Shown here piece after piece: positions 1 to 11,490 of a stretch of DNA of 64,000 nucleotides (within the stretch, counting starts at the first letter, position 1; every line of letters begins with the position of its first letter). The stretch lies in contig JACEEZ010006000.1 in NCBI GenBank assembly GCA_016584305.1, forward strand, positions 7,501-71,500. Direction: 5' to 3'. The stretch comes from Chionoecetes opilio. Its lineage: Eukaryota > Arthropoda > Malacostraca > Decapoda > Majidae. The notes beneath the pieces are model-generated. The model had not been told where the DNA came from, did no database searches, and saw only the letters and a program-made list of their open reading frames with translations. The translations under genes and the position numbers were made by a program.

Positions 1-69
1 ATAGCTAACAACAGACGATTTTATATACAGTAGCAAAGGAAAGATCTGGGTGTGAAGGGGAAGGGGTTA
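1..69. mobile_element. TTAA MITE (piggyBac-like), right end, cut by window edge
   Basis: The segment matches the right half of a family of about 210 bp that recurs ten times here. It has the 'GCTAACAACAGAC' and 'AAAGATCTGGG' blocks and ends in AAGGGGTTAA. Complete copies start TTAACCCCTT and end AAGGGGTTAA, so TTAA is the apparent target duplication. That is typical of piggyBac-type non-autonomous elements; assignment to the superfamily is inference. No coding potential. Confidence 0.7.
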
Positions 70-1049
70 AGACTTTTCAATTTCCTCCTTTAAAAAAAAA
101 ACTATAATATTCTTCACACAAGGTTTTAGATAAACTTAACCTGAACTAAACCTGACGAGTAATTATGGAGAATCACTGCGCGTGTCTCAGGCTACAACTT
201 ACACACGGACTCTGCTGGAAATTTACCAAATATCGTTCCTCAAGGATATCCTTATTAGACATATAATAAAAAGGAATATCATAAAAAGTTGTCATAAAGT
301 TTTCATAACACTTACTTTTTATGAAGCTCCGTTTGTTGTTCTTGTAATGAGTCCCTCTTATACCGCCAGGAAAGCAAATCCCTTCACCATACGCCGGTCA
401 CTGTATCTTCACTATAGTCTTGGTTCGTTCACACTACTTGCGTTAATATGTGTCAAGAGATAACGCCTTATATAACACACAAACTGGGTAATTAAGACCA
501 CCGCGTCAGAACGGAAAAGTAAACTCGCCCGCCGACTTCTAATCAGTGTTGCCAGATCGACCAGCTAAAATTTCCGTATGTGGAAGTCAAAATTTCCCTT
601 ATTGCCTCAGATTTTCCCTATCATACGCACACAAACACACATTATATATTTATGATCAACAAATTGTATCTTTTCTTCCCTTTTTTGCCTCTTTTTTTTC
701 CCTGTCGAAGCCAAAATTTCCCTACCATAAAACAAAGAAATTTCCCTGCATATGGCAACACTGCTTCTAATACAGAAAACAGACTTTATAGGAGTAACAT
801 TTTTAATTACTATTTTGTTAAGAATTACTGTAATGTTTGAACTATGGTCGATTTGTTCTTAAGAAATATATTTTGTGCATTATTCTACCCTATATTTCTC
901 GTATATGGCAATGTATATAATCAATTCAATACTTTTATAATCCCAAGCAGTTATAAGTTAAAAATTCATGAATAGGTAAAGGAAAAAATACAGTATGGAG
1001 TAAGCATAGGAAATATGTAGGTAGTATATGTGATTTAAGTTACCTATGC
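70..1049. other. Intergenic, no gene recognised
   Basis: AT-rich sequence. The short open frames have no recognisable domain. The segments around 590-750 show imperfect repeats of an 'AAATTTCCCT' motif. Nothing else could be supported. Confidence 0.5.
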
Positions 1050-1531
1050 CTACCGTAGATAACAGTAAAGTCGCCAGGACAACTTTTTTTCTGTTTACAG
1101 CCGTGTGGTGGCGTTAATACTTACATTTCTACATCCATGATTTCAGTTGATTTAGAAGGGGCTATCTGGAGAGTCTGTGTCATTTTGTGTCTTCATCTGT
1201 GTCATAGTAGGGCTATAAATGAACAAATGACAAAAATATCTACAAAGTGGACTACCAACAGTAGAGTCGCCATCTAGTGTTTATTTACTGAGTGTCGTAC
1301 CGCTGTCGTCGTCGCCCGAAAAAAAACCGTGTAGTGAAATTTGAAACCGTTTATACTTGCAGCTACAAAGCATAAAACAACGCTGAAACAGGGTAGATTA
1401 CACAGTCATGATATAAACTACTGTGTATTATCTTCAGTGGCACATAAAAATCAGTAGTGATGCTATAATTCGTAATATTTGGCGGCTGGCGACATGACTG
1501 CAGGTGGCGACTTGACTGTTATCTACGGTAG
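1050..1531. mobile_element. TA-flanked MITE, 'CCGTAGATAACAG' family, copy 1
   Basis: Left end TACCGTAGATAACAGTAAAG and right end CTTGACTGTTATCTACGGTA are inverted copies. TA at both edges suggests a mariner-like TA target. The interior is non-coding. A copy of the same length and interior lies at 5992-6473, and shorter fold-back versions at 1845-1924 and 2173-3238. Confidence 0.75.
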
Positions 1532-1560
1532 CATAACTCTGGCCAGGTTACCCAACTACT

Positions 1561-1643
1561 ACAAAAAAAAAAAAAAAAAATAATAATAATAATAATAATA
1601 AAATAATAATAAAAAATAATAAATAAAAAAAAAAAAAAAAATA
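1561..1643. repeat. A-rich / (TAA)n microsatellite
   Basis: A run of A followed by about seven TAA units and a second A-rich run. Confidence 0.9.
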
Positions 1644-1844
1644 ATTATCATGCCTTAATCCTTGGCCGAGTGGTCGTGCAGTTCACCGCTTAATGTCTGT
1701 TATTTCCTCCACACGTCTTCTACATCCACCTTATTCACACTATAGCGCCATGATATATATATGTACTATTACTTCTTTCTGTCCTTGTAATGCCTGGCAA
1801 AGCACTTATATACGAACATTGAATAATAGTCTCATACATATTAC

Positions 1845-1924
1845 CTACCGTAGATAACAGTGAAGTCGCCAAGGTAGGTATCATCTACCTTGGCATCTTA
1901 CGACTTCACTGTTATCTACGGTAG
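1845..1924. mobile_element. 80-bp fold-back remnant of the CCGTAGATAACAG family
   Basis: Almost the whole segment is one hairpin. The two ends are inverted copies reading CTACCGTAGATAACAGTGAA, with a short ATC loop around 1882-1884. It has the same termini as the 480-bp copies but lacks their interior, as expected of an internally deleted copy or a hairpin-derived one. Confidence 0.75.
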
Positions 1925-2020
1925 AGATGAAGGCCTTGGTTGCTGTTATGTAGTTTCTTATCAATTATTTTCCAGATCAGCTCCTCTTTAAAATTGTTGA
2001 CATTTTTTTCATGCTAATAA

Positions 2021-2130
2021 TATTGATTGATTGATTTAATGCCAAAAAAAGGGAGAAATGTGCCAGACATCAGAGGTCATATGGCACTATGGCAAAGCAT
2101 AAAAATAAGGGAGGGGTTAGAGAGGTGAAA
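2021..2130. repeat. Dispersed repeat with 'GTGCCAGACATCAGAGGTCA'
   Basis: The block 'GATTTAATGCC...GTGCCAGACATCAGAGGTCATATGGCAC' recurs at 38481-38542. It has no TIR, and is probably a LINE or SINE fragment. Class not determined. Confidence 0.5.
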
Positions 2131-2172
2131 CGGTGAGGGAAGGGGAAAGAACCGATTGTTACAGCAGGATGG

Positions 2173-2541
2173 TTACCGTAGATAACACTATGGTCGCCAG
2201 TCACTCGCCACTGCACTAATGTCGCCAGGCACAATATATTACGAATTTTAGCATCACTACAGACTTTTATGTGCCACTGAAGACATGTAGTGTGATGTAC
2301 ATAATATAAACTACTGTGTATCATCCATCTTCAGTAGCACATACAAATCATTAGTGATGCTATAATTCGTAATATATTGTGCCTGGCGACATTAGTGCAG
2401 TGGCGAGTGACTGGCGACTATATAGTACAGTAAAACCTCTCGTATTCGGATCCTCATTATTCGGACTTTGACATTATTCGGACTTTTTTTTTTTTTTTTT
2501 TTTTTAGGGGTCGAAATTTCCTACCTATATTAATGCACCTA

Positions 2542-2576
<35 letters not shown>

Positions 2577-3238
2577 GCGAAATTTCCTAGCTATATATAT
2601 ACTACTATTTTTTTTTTTTTTTTTTTAATAGCCCCAAATTTCCCCCTAGCTGATCCATGATACACCTATTTTTTTTTTCTTAGGCCCAAATTTCCTAGTA
2701 ATATACGATTTTTTTTTTTTCTTTTTTTAAGGCTAATTCCTATAATATACTATTTTTTTTTTTTTTTTTTGTTTTACATTCCCCAATATAATCCCCATTA
2801 TCGGATCCTGCATACTCGACCACTCCTTGCCATTGTCTGAAAGAAGGTTATGTAGAGGCTGGTGGGGGACACCGTACTAGTGGAAAAATATGCAAAAAAA
2901 CCATTGTTTAACCCTAGAGAAGTGACACTGTGCCCAAAACCAAACTTCACAAATATGGCCACACCTTGTACCTATGAATCTCTAACCTCAGATAAAAGGT
3001 CATTTAAGGTTTTTATAAATTTTTGACTGTGATCCCCCAGTTCGGTGTGACCCACCCCACCCTACCTCTTAGTCATGAAGTCTACCCTGTTGCTCGCATG
3101 TAGTTCACTGAGGGTGGCGCTGCATCCGTGGTGGCATGGTGGCGCGAAATTTGAATTAATTTTCGCGTTGTAGCCTTCGTACGGTGATCCCCCCGTTCGG
3201 TGTGACCCCACCCCACCCTAGTGTTATCTACGGTAGAT
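2173..3238. mobile_element. CCGTAGATAACAC fold-back element split by nested insertions
   Basis: The left terminus TACCGTAGATAACACTATGG is at 2174. A long hairpin follows: 2195-2245 mirrors 2365-2420, around 'GGCACAATATATTACGAATT'. The matching right terminus TAGTGTTATCTACGGTA appears only at about 3221-3237. About 795 bp in between (from 2426) belong to later insertions, starting with a pogo-like MITE. Confidence 0.6.
2426..2845. mobile_element. Pogo/Tigger-like MITE 'CAGTAAAACCTCTC', right end decayed
   Basis: Starts TACAGTAAAACCTCTCGTAT. The interior alternates poly-T runs with 'AAATTTCCTAGCTATATA' blocks and ends near 'CCACTCCTTGCCATTGTCTG' without the terminal GAGGTTTTACTGTA. Complete relatives at 19015-19421, 21054-21427 and 46779-47062 have both ends flanked by TA. 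The CAG..CTG ends with TA duplication are typical of the pogo/Tigger branch; that assignment is inference. Confidence 0.65.
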
Positions 3239-3582
3239 CAAATTACTGATCTGATAGTATTACAATTCAATACAATACAAGAATACTCATTGCACTTTTA
3301 TTGGACAGTACAAGATGTCAGGCAGAGCACAACTGGTGACTCCTGCATGACAGTCACTGGCAAAACACATATACAGTGTCATAAGAGGCCCCACCACCTA
3401 TGATTGATAGTGTCATAAGAGGCCCCACCAGCGCCTCCGCCCCCCATGGTCCCGCTGGGGGTGCTGGGGTGGCAATCAAGGAGGTTAAATAGGGTTAACC
3501 TCACAAATATACACTGGTTTGAACCTCTATAACCTCCTTAGGGGCAATGTGTTCCTATAGCCTTTGTAGTCCTTATTTTTTT
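2846..3582. other. Unassigned, nested repeat debris
   Basis: A 'GATCCCCC(C/A)GTTCGGTGTGACC' block occurs at about 3030 and again at 3187, probably the ends of an unidentified insertion. The phrase 'TGTCATAAGAGGCCCCACCA' is repeated at about 3377 and 3411. No gene seen. Confidence 0.4.
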
Positions 3583-3879
3583 TAACGAGGCAAAAATTCC
3601 ATTCTACCATAAGGTCTCATGCTTAAAATTATGCCTATGTTTACGTAATACTATGGTTAACTATGATGAAATATAGCTGCAATTTAGAAGAAGCGTAATA
3701 TTTCCTTCTCCTGGCATCAAATATCAGTCGGTCAGCAGCAAGGGGTCAGGATTTTTCACCTCGTTAATAAAAACATATAGCTGGAATTTAGAAGAAGCGT
3801 AATATTTCCTTCTCCTGGCATCAAATATCAGTCAGTAAGCAGCAAGGGGTCAGGATTTTTCACCTCGTTAATAAAAACA
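3583..3879. mobile_element. 'AACGAGG' MITE with duplicated right half
   Basis: The inverted ends are TAACGAGGCAAAAATTCC at 3583 and GGATTTTTCACCTCGTTA ending at 3767. The right half is then repeated at about 3772-3876, giving a second terminal copy. Relatives are at 4870-5795, 14728-14912 (opposite orientation), about 20230-20290 (partial) and about 42160-42335 (partial). Confidence 0.7.
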
Positions 3880-4367
3880 GACTACATAATTATATACAGT
3901 CCCTTTAGCCACAGGACTACCACACCACCACCTTCACACACTGCAAACCCATAACCTTCTTGGGGGAAATTATGGTATGGTAATTATTTAAAAAGTTATT
4001 AAGAAAAACAATAAGAGCCGTGTTTTTGTCGTCCAAGCACCGTCTTGGATTACGAAGACCACTCCAATAAAACTCGCTGAAATGTGTGTTGTACTGCTTT
4101 GTGATATTGTTTGCAATCTTTTGGACTGATTATTATTTCGGCCCCTACCAAGCTTATTGTGTTGTTGTCGCAGAAACCAATCCGTTATCAATTGCGAGAA
4201 AAAACGGTCTTCGTACCAAGACGATGCTCGGACGACAAAAACACGGCTAAGGCATTCATGACTTCCTACATCACAACAATGAGGACAAAACACACCTAAC
4301 TGTTACTGTTGCTTTTTGCCTGTATGCCTCCAGGTGATATCAAAATTATCATTATTATTATTATTTT

Positions 4368-4736
4368 TACAGGTTGAAGTTCCCAAACTCGGCATCCCAA
4401 GACTCGGCAACACCCAAGACTCGGCTATGGTTCCGGATTTTCCAAAACACGGCAGAACACCCAAAACCCGGCGCGTAGTTGCCGGGTCGGCCGCTAGGTG
4501 CCACCACACTAGGCCGCTTGGTTTCTCCCGCCGATTTGTTTGTTGCTATTGTTCAGTGGTGTTGTGACTAGAGTTGTGTACACTGTTATTTTGTGTACTT
4601 CTATTCTGTGATTTTTTTCATGTGATTTTCATGCTTTTTTTCCCCTTAATATATCTACGTTCTAAAAGTCGGAAAATTCCATTACTCGGCTCGGCGCTGG
4701 TCCCGAGGTTGCCGAGTTTGGGAACTTCAACCTGTA
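4368..4736. mobile_element. Tigger-like MITE 'CAGGTTGAAGTTCCC', copy 1
   Basis: TA-flanked. Left end TACAGGTTGAAGTTCCCAAA and right end TTTGGGAACTTCAACCTGTA are perfect inverted repeats. This copy lacks the short ATGGCTCCCAAACG segment found in copies 2 and 3. Confidence 0.8.
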
Positions 4737-4869
4737 TAACACTCAACCTCGACAGAAATTTAGTCTACAAATGCAATATTTTCTGATGACTCACTACCAG
4801 ACCTCAATTTGTGAAAAAATGTTATAAAAGTTTTGGTCTAATGGCTAACCACTATACTAGTCTTCTTTT

Positions 4870-5795
4870 TTAACAAGGCAAAAATTCCATGCTATCATAA
4901 GGTCTCATGCTTAAAATGATGCCTCTGTTTACCTGATAATATGGTTAACTATGATAAAATACAACAGAAATTTAGAAGCGTAGTATTCCCTTCTCCTGGC
5001 ATATATCCATTCTATCTTAAGGTCTCATGCTTAAAATGATGCCTCTGTTTACCTGATAATATTGTTAACTATGATAAAATACAACAGAAATTTAGAAGCG
5101 TAGTATTCCCTTCTCCTGGCATATATCCATTCTATATAATATCCATTCTATCTTAAGGTCTCATGCTTAAAATGATGCCTATGTTTACCTGATAATAGGG
5201 TGAACTATGATAAAATACAACAGAAATTTAGAAGAAGCGTAGTATTCCCTTCTCCTGGCATATATCATTCTATCTTAAGGTCTCAGCTTAAAAAAGATGC
5301 CTATGTTACTGATAATAGGTTGAACTATGATAATACAACAGAAATTAGAAGAAGCGTAGTATTCCCTTCTCCTGGCATATATCATTCATCTTAAGGTCTC
5401 ATGCTTAAAATGATGCCTCTGTTACCTGATAATATTGTTAAACTATGATAAAATACAACAGAAATTTAGAAAGATACGTAGTATTCCTTCTCCTGGCATA
5501 TATCCATTCTATTTAAGGTCTCATGCTTAAAATGAGCCTCTGTTTACCTGATAATAGGTTAACTATGATAAAATCAACAGAAATTTTGAAGAAGCGTAGT
5601 ATTCCCTTCTCCTGGCATATATCCATTCTATCTTAAGGTCTCATGCTTAAAATGATGCCTATGTTTACCTGATAATAGGGTGAACTATGATAAAATACAA
5701 CAGAAATTTAGAAGAAGCGTAGTATTCCCTTCTCCTGGCATCAAATATTAGTCAGTAAGTAGCAATTAAGGTGTCAGGATTTTTTGCTTCATTAA
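4870..5795. repeat. AACGAGG MITE with interior amplified in tandem
   Basis: About seven tandem copies of a 120-130-bp unit reading 'AAGGTCTCATGCTTAAAATG ... CTTCTCCTGGCATATATCC'. The array is bounded on the left by the MITE left end (AACAAGGCAAAAATTCC, 4873) and on the right by a degenerate right end (GGATTTTTTGCTTCATT, about 5777). A transposon has thus become a satellite seed. Confidence 0.8.
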
Positions 5796-5991
5796 AAAAA
5801 AAAGACTAACTACTAACTACTACTACCTAACTAACTAACTACTAACGACTATCTACATCAGAGATTATTCGTTCCATAACAACAAAGTGATAGTTAGATC
5901 TGGTATCATAATGAACTGTAATTTACTGAGACCATCAAGAGACAAAGACAAATTTATGAAACAATTATAAACTCATATTGTAATAGACCCA

Positions 5992-6473
5992 CTACCGTAG
6001 ATAACAGTTAAGTCGCCAGGACAACTTTTTTTTCTGTTTACAGACGTGTGGTGGCGTTAATACTTACATTTCTACATCCATGATTTCAGTTAAGTTAGAA
6101 GGGGCTATCTGGAGAGTCTGTGTCATTTTGTGTCTTAATCTGTGTCATAGTATGGCTATAAATGAACAAATGACAAAAATATCTACAAAGTGGCTACCAA
6201 CAGTAGAGTCGCCATCTAGTGTTTATTTACCGAGCGTCGTACCGCTGTCGTCGTCGCCCGAAAAAAAAACGCGTAGTGAAATTTGAAACCGTCTATACTC
6301 GCAGCTACAAAGCATAAAACAACGCTGAAACAGAGTAGATTACACAGTCATGATATAAACTACTGTGTATCATCTTCAGTGGCACATAAAAATCAGTAGT
6401 AATGCTATAATTCGTAATATTTGGCGCCTGGCGACATGACTGCAGGTGGCGACTTCACTGTTATCTACGGTAG
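5992..6473. mobile_element. TA-flanked MITE, 'CCGTAGATAACAG' family, copy 2
   Basis: Near-identical in length and interior to 1050-1531. Ends are CTACCGTAGATAACAGTTAA and CTTCACTGTTATCTACGGTAG. The short open frame at 6080-6286 crosses the element interior and is not a credible gene. Confidence 0.75.
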
Positions 6474-6642
6474 CATAATGCATCTATTAGAATGTCCAAC
6501 TAAATACATGTAAATAGGTTCACACTTTATGCATATTTAAAACATCAATATTTAACGGGTAAAAATATGAATAAAAACTATCTTTATACATTTTTTTTAT
6601 AACTTATCCTTTACTGCACCAGACATCTAAGAAAGAGTTCTC

Positions 6643-6643
6643 A

Positions 6644-6724
<81 letters not shown>

Positions 6725-6738
6725 AGGGAGAAGTAGCC

Positions 6739-6770
<32 letters not shown>

Positions 6771-6861
6771 AGTAGTAGTAGTAAGTAGTAGTATAGTAGT
6801 AGTAGTAGTAGTAGTAGTATGTAGTAGTAGTAAGTAGTAGTAGTGTAGTAGTAGTAGTAGA

Positions 6862-6923
<62 letters not shown>

Positions 6924-7011
6924 AGTAGGTAAGTAGTAGTAGTAGTAGTAGTATAGTAGTAGTAGTGTAGTAGAGTAGTAGTAGTAGTAGTAGATGTAGT
7001 AGTAGTAGTAG

Positions 7012-7105
<94 letters not shown>

Positions 7106-7134
7106 AGGGAGAAGTAGCCTAGTAGTAGTAGTAG

Positions 7135-7202
<68 letters not shown>

Positions 7203-7313
7203 TAGTAGTAGTAGTAGTAGTAGTAGTAGTAAGTAGATAGTGATGATAAGTAAGTAGTATAGTAGTAAGTAGAGTAGTAGTAGAGTAAGTAGTAGTTAGT
7301 AGTAGTAAGTAGT

Positions 7314-7346
<33 letters not shown>

Positions 7347-7410
7347 AGTAGTAGGTAGTAGTAGTGTAGTAAGTAAGATGTAGTGTAGTATGTAGTAGTA
7401 GTAGTAGCAG
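6643..7410. repeat. (TAG)n / (CTA)n microsatellite, about 0.77 kb
   Basis: Almost uninterrupted TAG units with single-base slips. The phrase 'AGGGAGAAGTAGCCTAG' occurs twice (about 6724 and 7106), so a larger block was duplicated. The long minus-strand open frames of Tyr, Leu and Thr runs are by-products of the triplet. Confidence 0.95.
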
Positions 7411-8818
7411 CATTTAAGAAAGTGGTGGCATTTAAGAAGAAGAAGAGTGGAAGAAACACACAGCAAAAAAGGGCACAGTCACAATTTTCCAGGCCATGTA
7501 AACACCCAGCCCCTCACAGCACCCACGACCTATGACACACTGTCTTTACCATGGCATCTCTACACTGAGAAAATACACATGTAAAATAATAATACAGAAT
7601 ACAAGACCTGCTTATCAAGACACACACTCGTGCCACTGAACACATCTTAACAGTAATCAACACAGCCATGACAGCCATTCTCTTCTTCACAATGCCCAAA
7701 CCTCGGCCTCCATACACTGCCGTTTCTAGCCTTTTGGGGACTCTGGGGACTCTATGCGAAATGTTGTTTGGGGGCCCTATTTTGTAAAACTATGATGGGG
7801 GGATTCCAAGCCCTCTAAGGTGGTCCGGGCGCCCTGTGCAATCGTGTAGTTCGCATATAGTAATAAACGGCCCTGTCTCCATATACACAAAGTTGCTCCA
7901 CCTCAAACAGGCTCAAAACCATTAGCATGAGATCATGAACCACATTCTACACACACTGCTTCAGTAACACCACCACCAGGCTGGAGGCAACGTGGCAGGT
8001 CATCACATCACCACACAATCATCACACACAACATTCAGCGCTGATGAACCTAAGCTGTAAGTCTCTAGAAACATCACAAGAGAAAGACTGAACTGAATCC
8101 CACTGACATTCATGCACTCATCTTGCTTTTTCTTACATAATTATAAGACTGCTCATTGTGCTCAAGGTTTAATGGACATCTAATTGATATCATGAAACTA
8201 TTGGGTGACTTTATTTATGAGGAAATTGCATGAATAAGAAAAGCTCTCCTATGGGAATCTCCTTTGATCAGCAGCTTGTCACAAACTCAAGAGCAGGAAA
8301 CTACCACGTGTAGGTCTCGCGGCCTCTTGTAGCTTCCTTAGGTTCTTATGTTTTAACTCGTCACAGTTCAGTTCAGTTCAGTTCAGTTGTTGGTCGGGAG
8401 TCAGGCCTTTTTCAACGGCACTCCCTGGCGTGTTTCTTCTTGCTGTCTGGGTCTTTAATTAGTTGTCTTCTCTCATTCTATCTTATTAGTTTCTTTCTTT
8501 TTCTTTCTTCTTATTTTCTCTGGTCATCCAAAAACTGTTGATTGTTCTTTTTGTTTCTTCCACATTCCCCTCTCCGAACAAATACTCCCCCACTATAGCC
8601 TCTTCCTCCTCTAGGTAAGGTTGTTGTAGCCTCACACTTTTCTTTCTTTCATTACTGTAGGCTGGCTGTACGCAGGCTACTGTACGCAGGCACTATAGAC
8701 CTGTTTTGTGCCCACTCTGCTCCGTCACCTCCAGCCAGTAGTGAACAGGGAAGTCATCTGAACCAGCTAATACAAGTTATGCACACACCTGGCCACTTGC
8801 TTCTAACACCTTATTTAC
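7411..8818. other. Unassigned intergenic; hAT-like fragment at 7722-7876
   Basis: At 7722-7876 a G-rich block starts 'GCCGTTTCTAGCCTTTTGGGG' and ends 'ATAGTAATAAACGGCCCTG'. Its ends are roughly inverted and resemble degenerate hAT ends. A short CR1-type LINE tail ('CTTGTAGCTTCCTTAGGTTC') is at 8310-8352. No gene recognised. Confidence 0.4.
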
Positions 8819-9203
8819 TACAGGTTGAAGTTCCCAAACTCGGCATCCCAAGACTCGGCTATGGTTCCGGATTTTCCAAAACACGGCAGAACACCCAAAA
8901 CCCGGCGCGTAGTTGCCGGGTCGCCGCTAGGTGCCACCACACTAGGCCGCTTGGTTTCTCCCGCTGATTTGTTTGTTATTGTTCAGTGGTGTTGTGACTG
9001 TAGAGTTGTGTACACTTGTTATTTTGTGTACTTCTACAGGTCTGTTATTGGTATTATGGCTCCCAAACGTCCAAACATTTTTTTCATGTAATTTTCATGC
9101 TTTTTTTCCCCCTTAATATATCTACGTTCTAAAAGTCGGAAAATTCCATTACTCGGCTCGGCGCTGGTCCCGAGGTTGCCGAGTTTGGGAACTTCAACCT
9201 GTA
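8819..9203. mobile_element. Tigger-like MITE 'CAGGTTGAAGTTCCC', copy 2, keeps transposase start
   Basis: TA-flanked with perfect inverted ends as in copy 1. At 9056 it reads ATGGCTCCCAAACGTCCAAAC, that is MAPKRPN, before going straight into the right-end region. Pogo/Tigger transposases commonly begin with a similar basic MAPKR-type tail, so this looks like an internally deleted autonomous element. Confidence 0.75.
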
Positions 9204-9351
9204 CACGTGATATAAAACATAAATATAACAAATATAAACATAAATAACAAACAGGTTTTTCATCAATATTTCCCCTGGTACTGTCTAAAGAAAAATATTC
9301 AAAATTAAAGTAACTTAAATTATGAGCTACAGTTAGATTCAGTGATAACTT

Positions 9352-9905
9352 AGACAAGGATCTACCCTGTGCTAAGTCTTAAGATCATTAAATAAAGTTA
9401 CTTAGACAAGGAACTCCCCTGTGCAAAGTAGGAAGTCACTCAGACAAGGAACTCCCCTGCGCAAAGTAGGAAGTCACTCAGACAAGGAACTCCCCTGCGC
9501 AAAGTAGGAAGTCACTCAGACAAGGAACTCCCCTGCGCAAAGTAGGAAGTCACTTAGACAAGGAACTCCCCTGTGCAAAGTAGGAAGTCACTTAGACAAG
9601 GAACTCCCCTGCGCAAAGTAGGAAGTCACTCAGACAAGGAACTCCCCTGTGCAAAGTAGGAAGTCACTCAGACAAGGAACTCCCCTGCGCAAAGTAGGAA
9701 GTCACTTAGACAAGGAACTCCCCTGTGCAAAGTAGGAAGTCACTTAGACAAGGAACTCCCCTGCGCAAAGTAGGAAGTCACTCAGACAAGGAACTCCCCT
9801 GTGCAAAGTAGGAAGTCACTCAGACAAGGAACTCCCCTGCGCAAAGTAGGAAGTCACTTAGACAAGGAACTCCCCTGTGCAAAGTAGGAAGTCACTCAGA
9901 CAAGG
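9352..9905. repeat. 38-bp minisatellite, about 14 copies
   Basis: The unit contains 'GACAAGGAACTCCCCTG(T/C)G' followed by CAAAGTAGGAAGTCACT(C/T)A. Copies alternate T/C variants in a higher-order pattern. Copies are contiguous, with no spacers. Confidence 0.92.
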
Positions 9906-10387
9906 ATTGGCCCTGTGTAAGTTGAGGATTCAATGATAGAGCATCAAGATTCAGAGAAGTGACTTAGACAAGGAACTCCATTGTGCTAAGTCACAAGATT
10001 CAATAATAAAAGTATCTCTACCAGAAAATTCCCCATGAGATTGTTCAACGGTTCAATTTCTAACAGAGATCTATGTATATATAACTCTCTCGCTAAGATA
10101 AAAAAAATCTATCAACAGTGAAACAGACAATGACATAAACTCTCCCGGCATTTCCATCTTACATATCACAGCTCAAAGATTAACCTCTTGAGGCCCAGAA
10201 CGTAATTTTCAGTGTAATATAACCACCTTTCGACGATTTTAATGAACATAAGCAATATTATATAAATATGGCCTGTTTAATATCCTTGTCCATAGATCAC
10301 TGTAAACCTGGACTGCGCACGGAATATCGGCCTGTCTCACAAGGGCCTTTAGTCGGAGGGCCGCTCGGATTCATATATATATATATA

Positions 10388-11148
10388 TATACGGATCATA
10401 TAGACTGGTTTATCAGTATATATGATATACTGTAGTCTTCGTAAATGTTTGTTCTATAATATTATCAAATAAAAAACAGTAAAACACGCTAAAGAAATGC
10501 CATTACGAGACTCTGAAGAGATATGCATAAACTTAATATTCACTTCAACTCTTCGCCATTTAAAACTTTGCGAGTCAACTTTTATCATGAAGGGTATCAA
10601 TAGAAGCGCTATTTTATTAGCTTTCCATTGATATATTTTGTTATCTGATAAATGAATTAGAACCATGCATAAATTAGCATTAAATAAATAAATAAAATCA
10701 TCAATCGGGTAATTTTCTCGATTGAAGAGGTTATTTATTTAGTTAACGCTAATTTATACATGGTGCTAATTCATTTATCAGAAGAAAAAAATGTATAAGT
10801 AAATAAATAACATCATCAATCGGGAAAATTACCCGATTGATGATTTTATTTATTTATTTAACGCTAATTTATGCATGGTTCTAATTCATTTATCCGAAAA
10901 CGAAATATAGCAATGGAAAGCTAATAAAATTGCGCTTCTATTGATACCCTTCATGATAAAAGTTGACTCGCAAAGTTTTAAATGGCGAAGAGTTGAAGTG
11001 AATATTAAGTTCATGCATATTTCTTCAGAGTCTCGTAATGGCATTTCTTTAGCGTGTTTTACTGTTTTTTATTTGATAATATTTTAGAACAAACATTTAC
11101 GAAGATTACAGTATATCATATATACTGATAAACCAGTCTATATGATAG
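10388..11148. repeat. Giant fold-back (arms about 300-350 bp) inside the nested insertion
   Basis: The left arm begins 'ATATAGACTGGTTTATCAGT' and the right arm ends with its complement 'ACTGATAAACCAGTCTATAT'. Inner palindromes centre on 'CATCAATCGGGTAATTTTC' / 'GAAAATTACCCGATTGATG'. The short ORF at 10454-10666 is part of an arm. Cruciform-forming potential is high. Confidence 0.8.
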
Positions 11149-11249
11149 TCCATAGACCACTACTGTATATCTCTTTGTCGGGCGCCCCGCAGGCCCCTAT
11201 GCAGCCCCGCAATTCAAAACATTGTCGTGTGAACAGTCCAGAGATTTAT

Positions 11250-11490
11250 GCTCGTATTCGTAGTCACATACCATGATCGCTCGTGGTAATTGCTATGATT
11301 TTGTTCCATTTCTACTCAGTCAAAATTATTCACTTGATCTTGTAGCTGCCATGGAAAGTACTAGAGCAATCATACAGTACTCCTATTGCAATCACAACAG
11401 AGCTGGCATGACATATTGATTTAATTAGGACGACAAAAAGTGAACAATGACCACGTACAATGATGCTATGTGACTACGAATACGAGCAAT
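11250..11490. mobile_element. TIR element 'GCTCGTATTCGTAGTCACAT', copy 1
   Basis: Ends are GCTCGTATTCGTAGTCACAT and ATGTGACTACGAATACGAGC, inverted and nearly perfect. The interior includes 'AGTACTAGAGCAATCATACA'. A second copy in opposite orientation is at 29668-29911 in an NRAMP intron. Non-coding, about 242 bp. Confidence 0.75.

Noticed and set aside
6604..7459. Minus-strand Tyr/Leu/Thr-rich ORFs
   Set aside because: Translation of a TAG/CTA microsatellite.
9352..9905. CRISPR-like array of 38-bp repeats
   Set aside because: Repeats are contiguous without unique spacers, and the DNA is eukaryotic.
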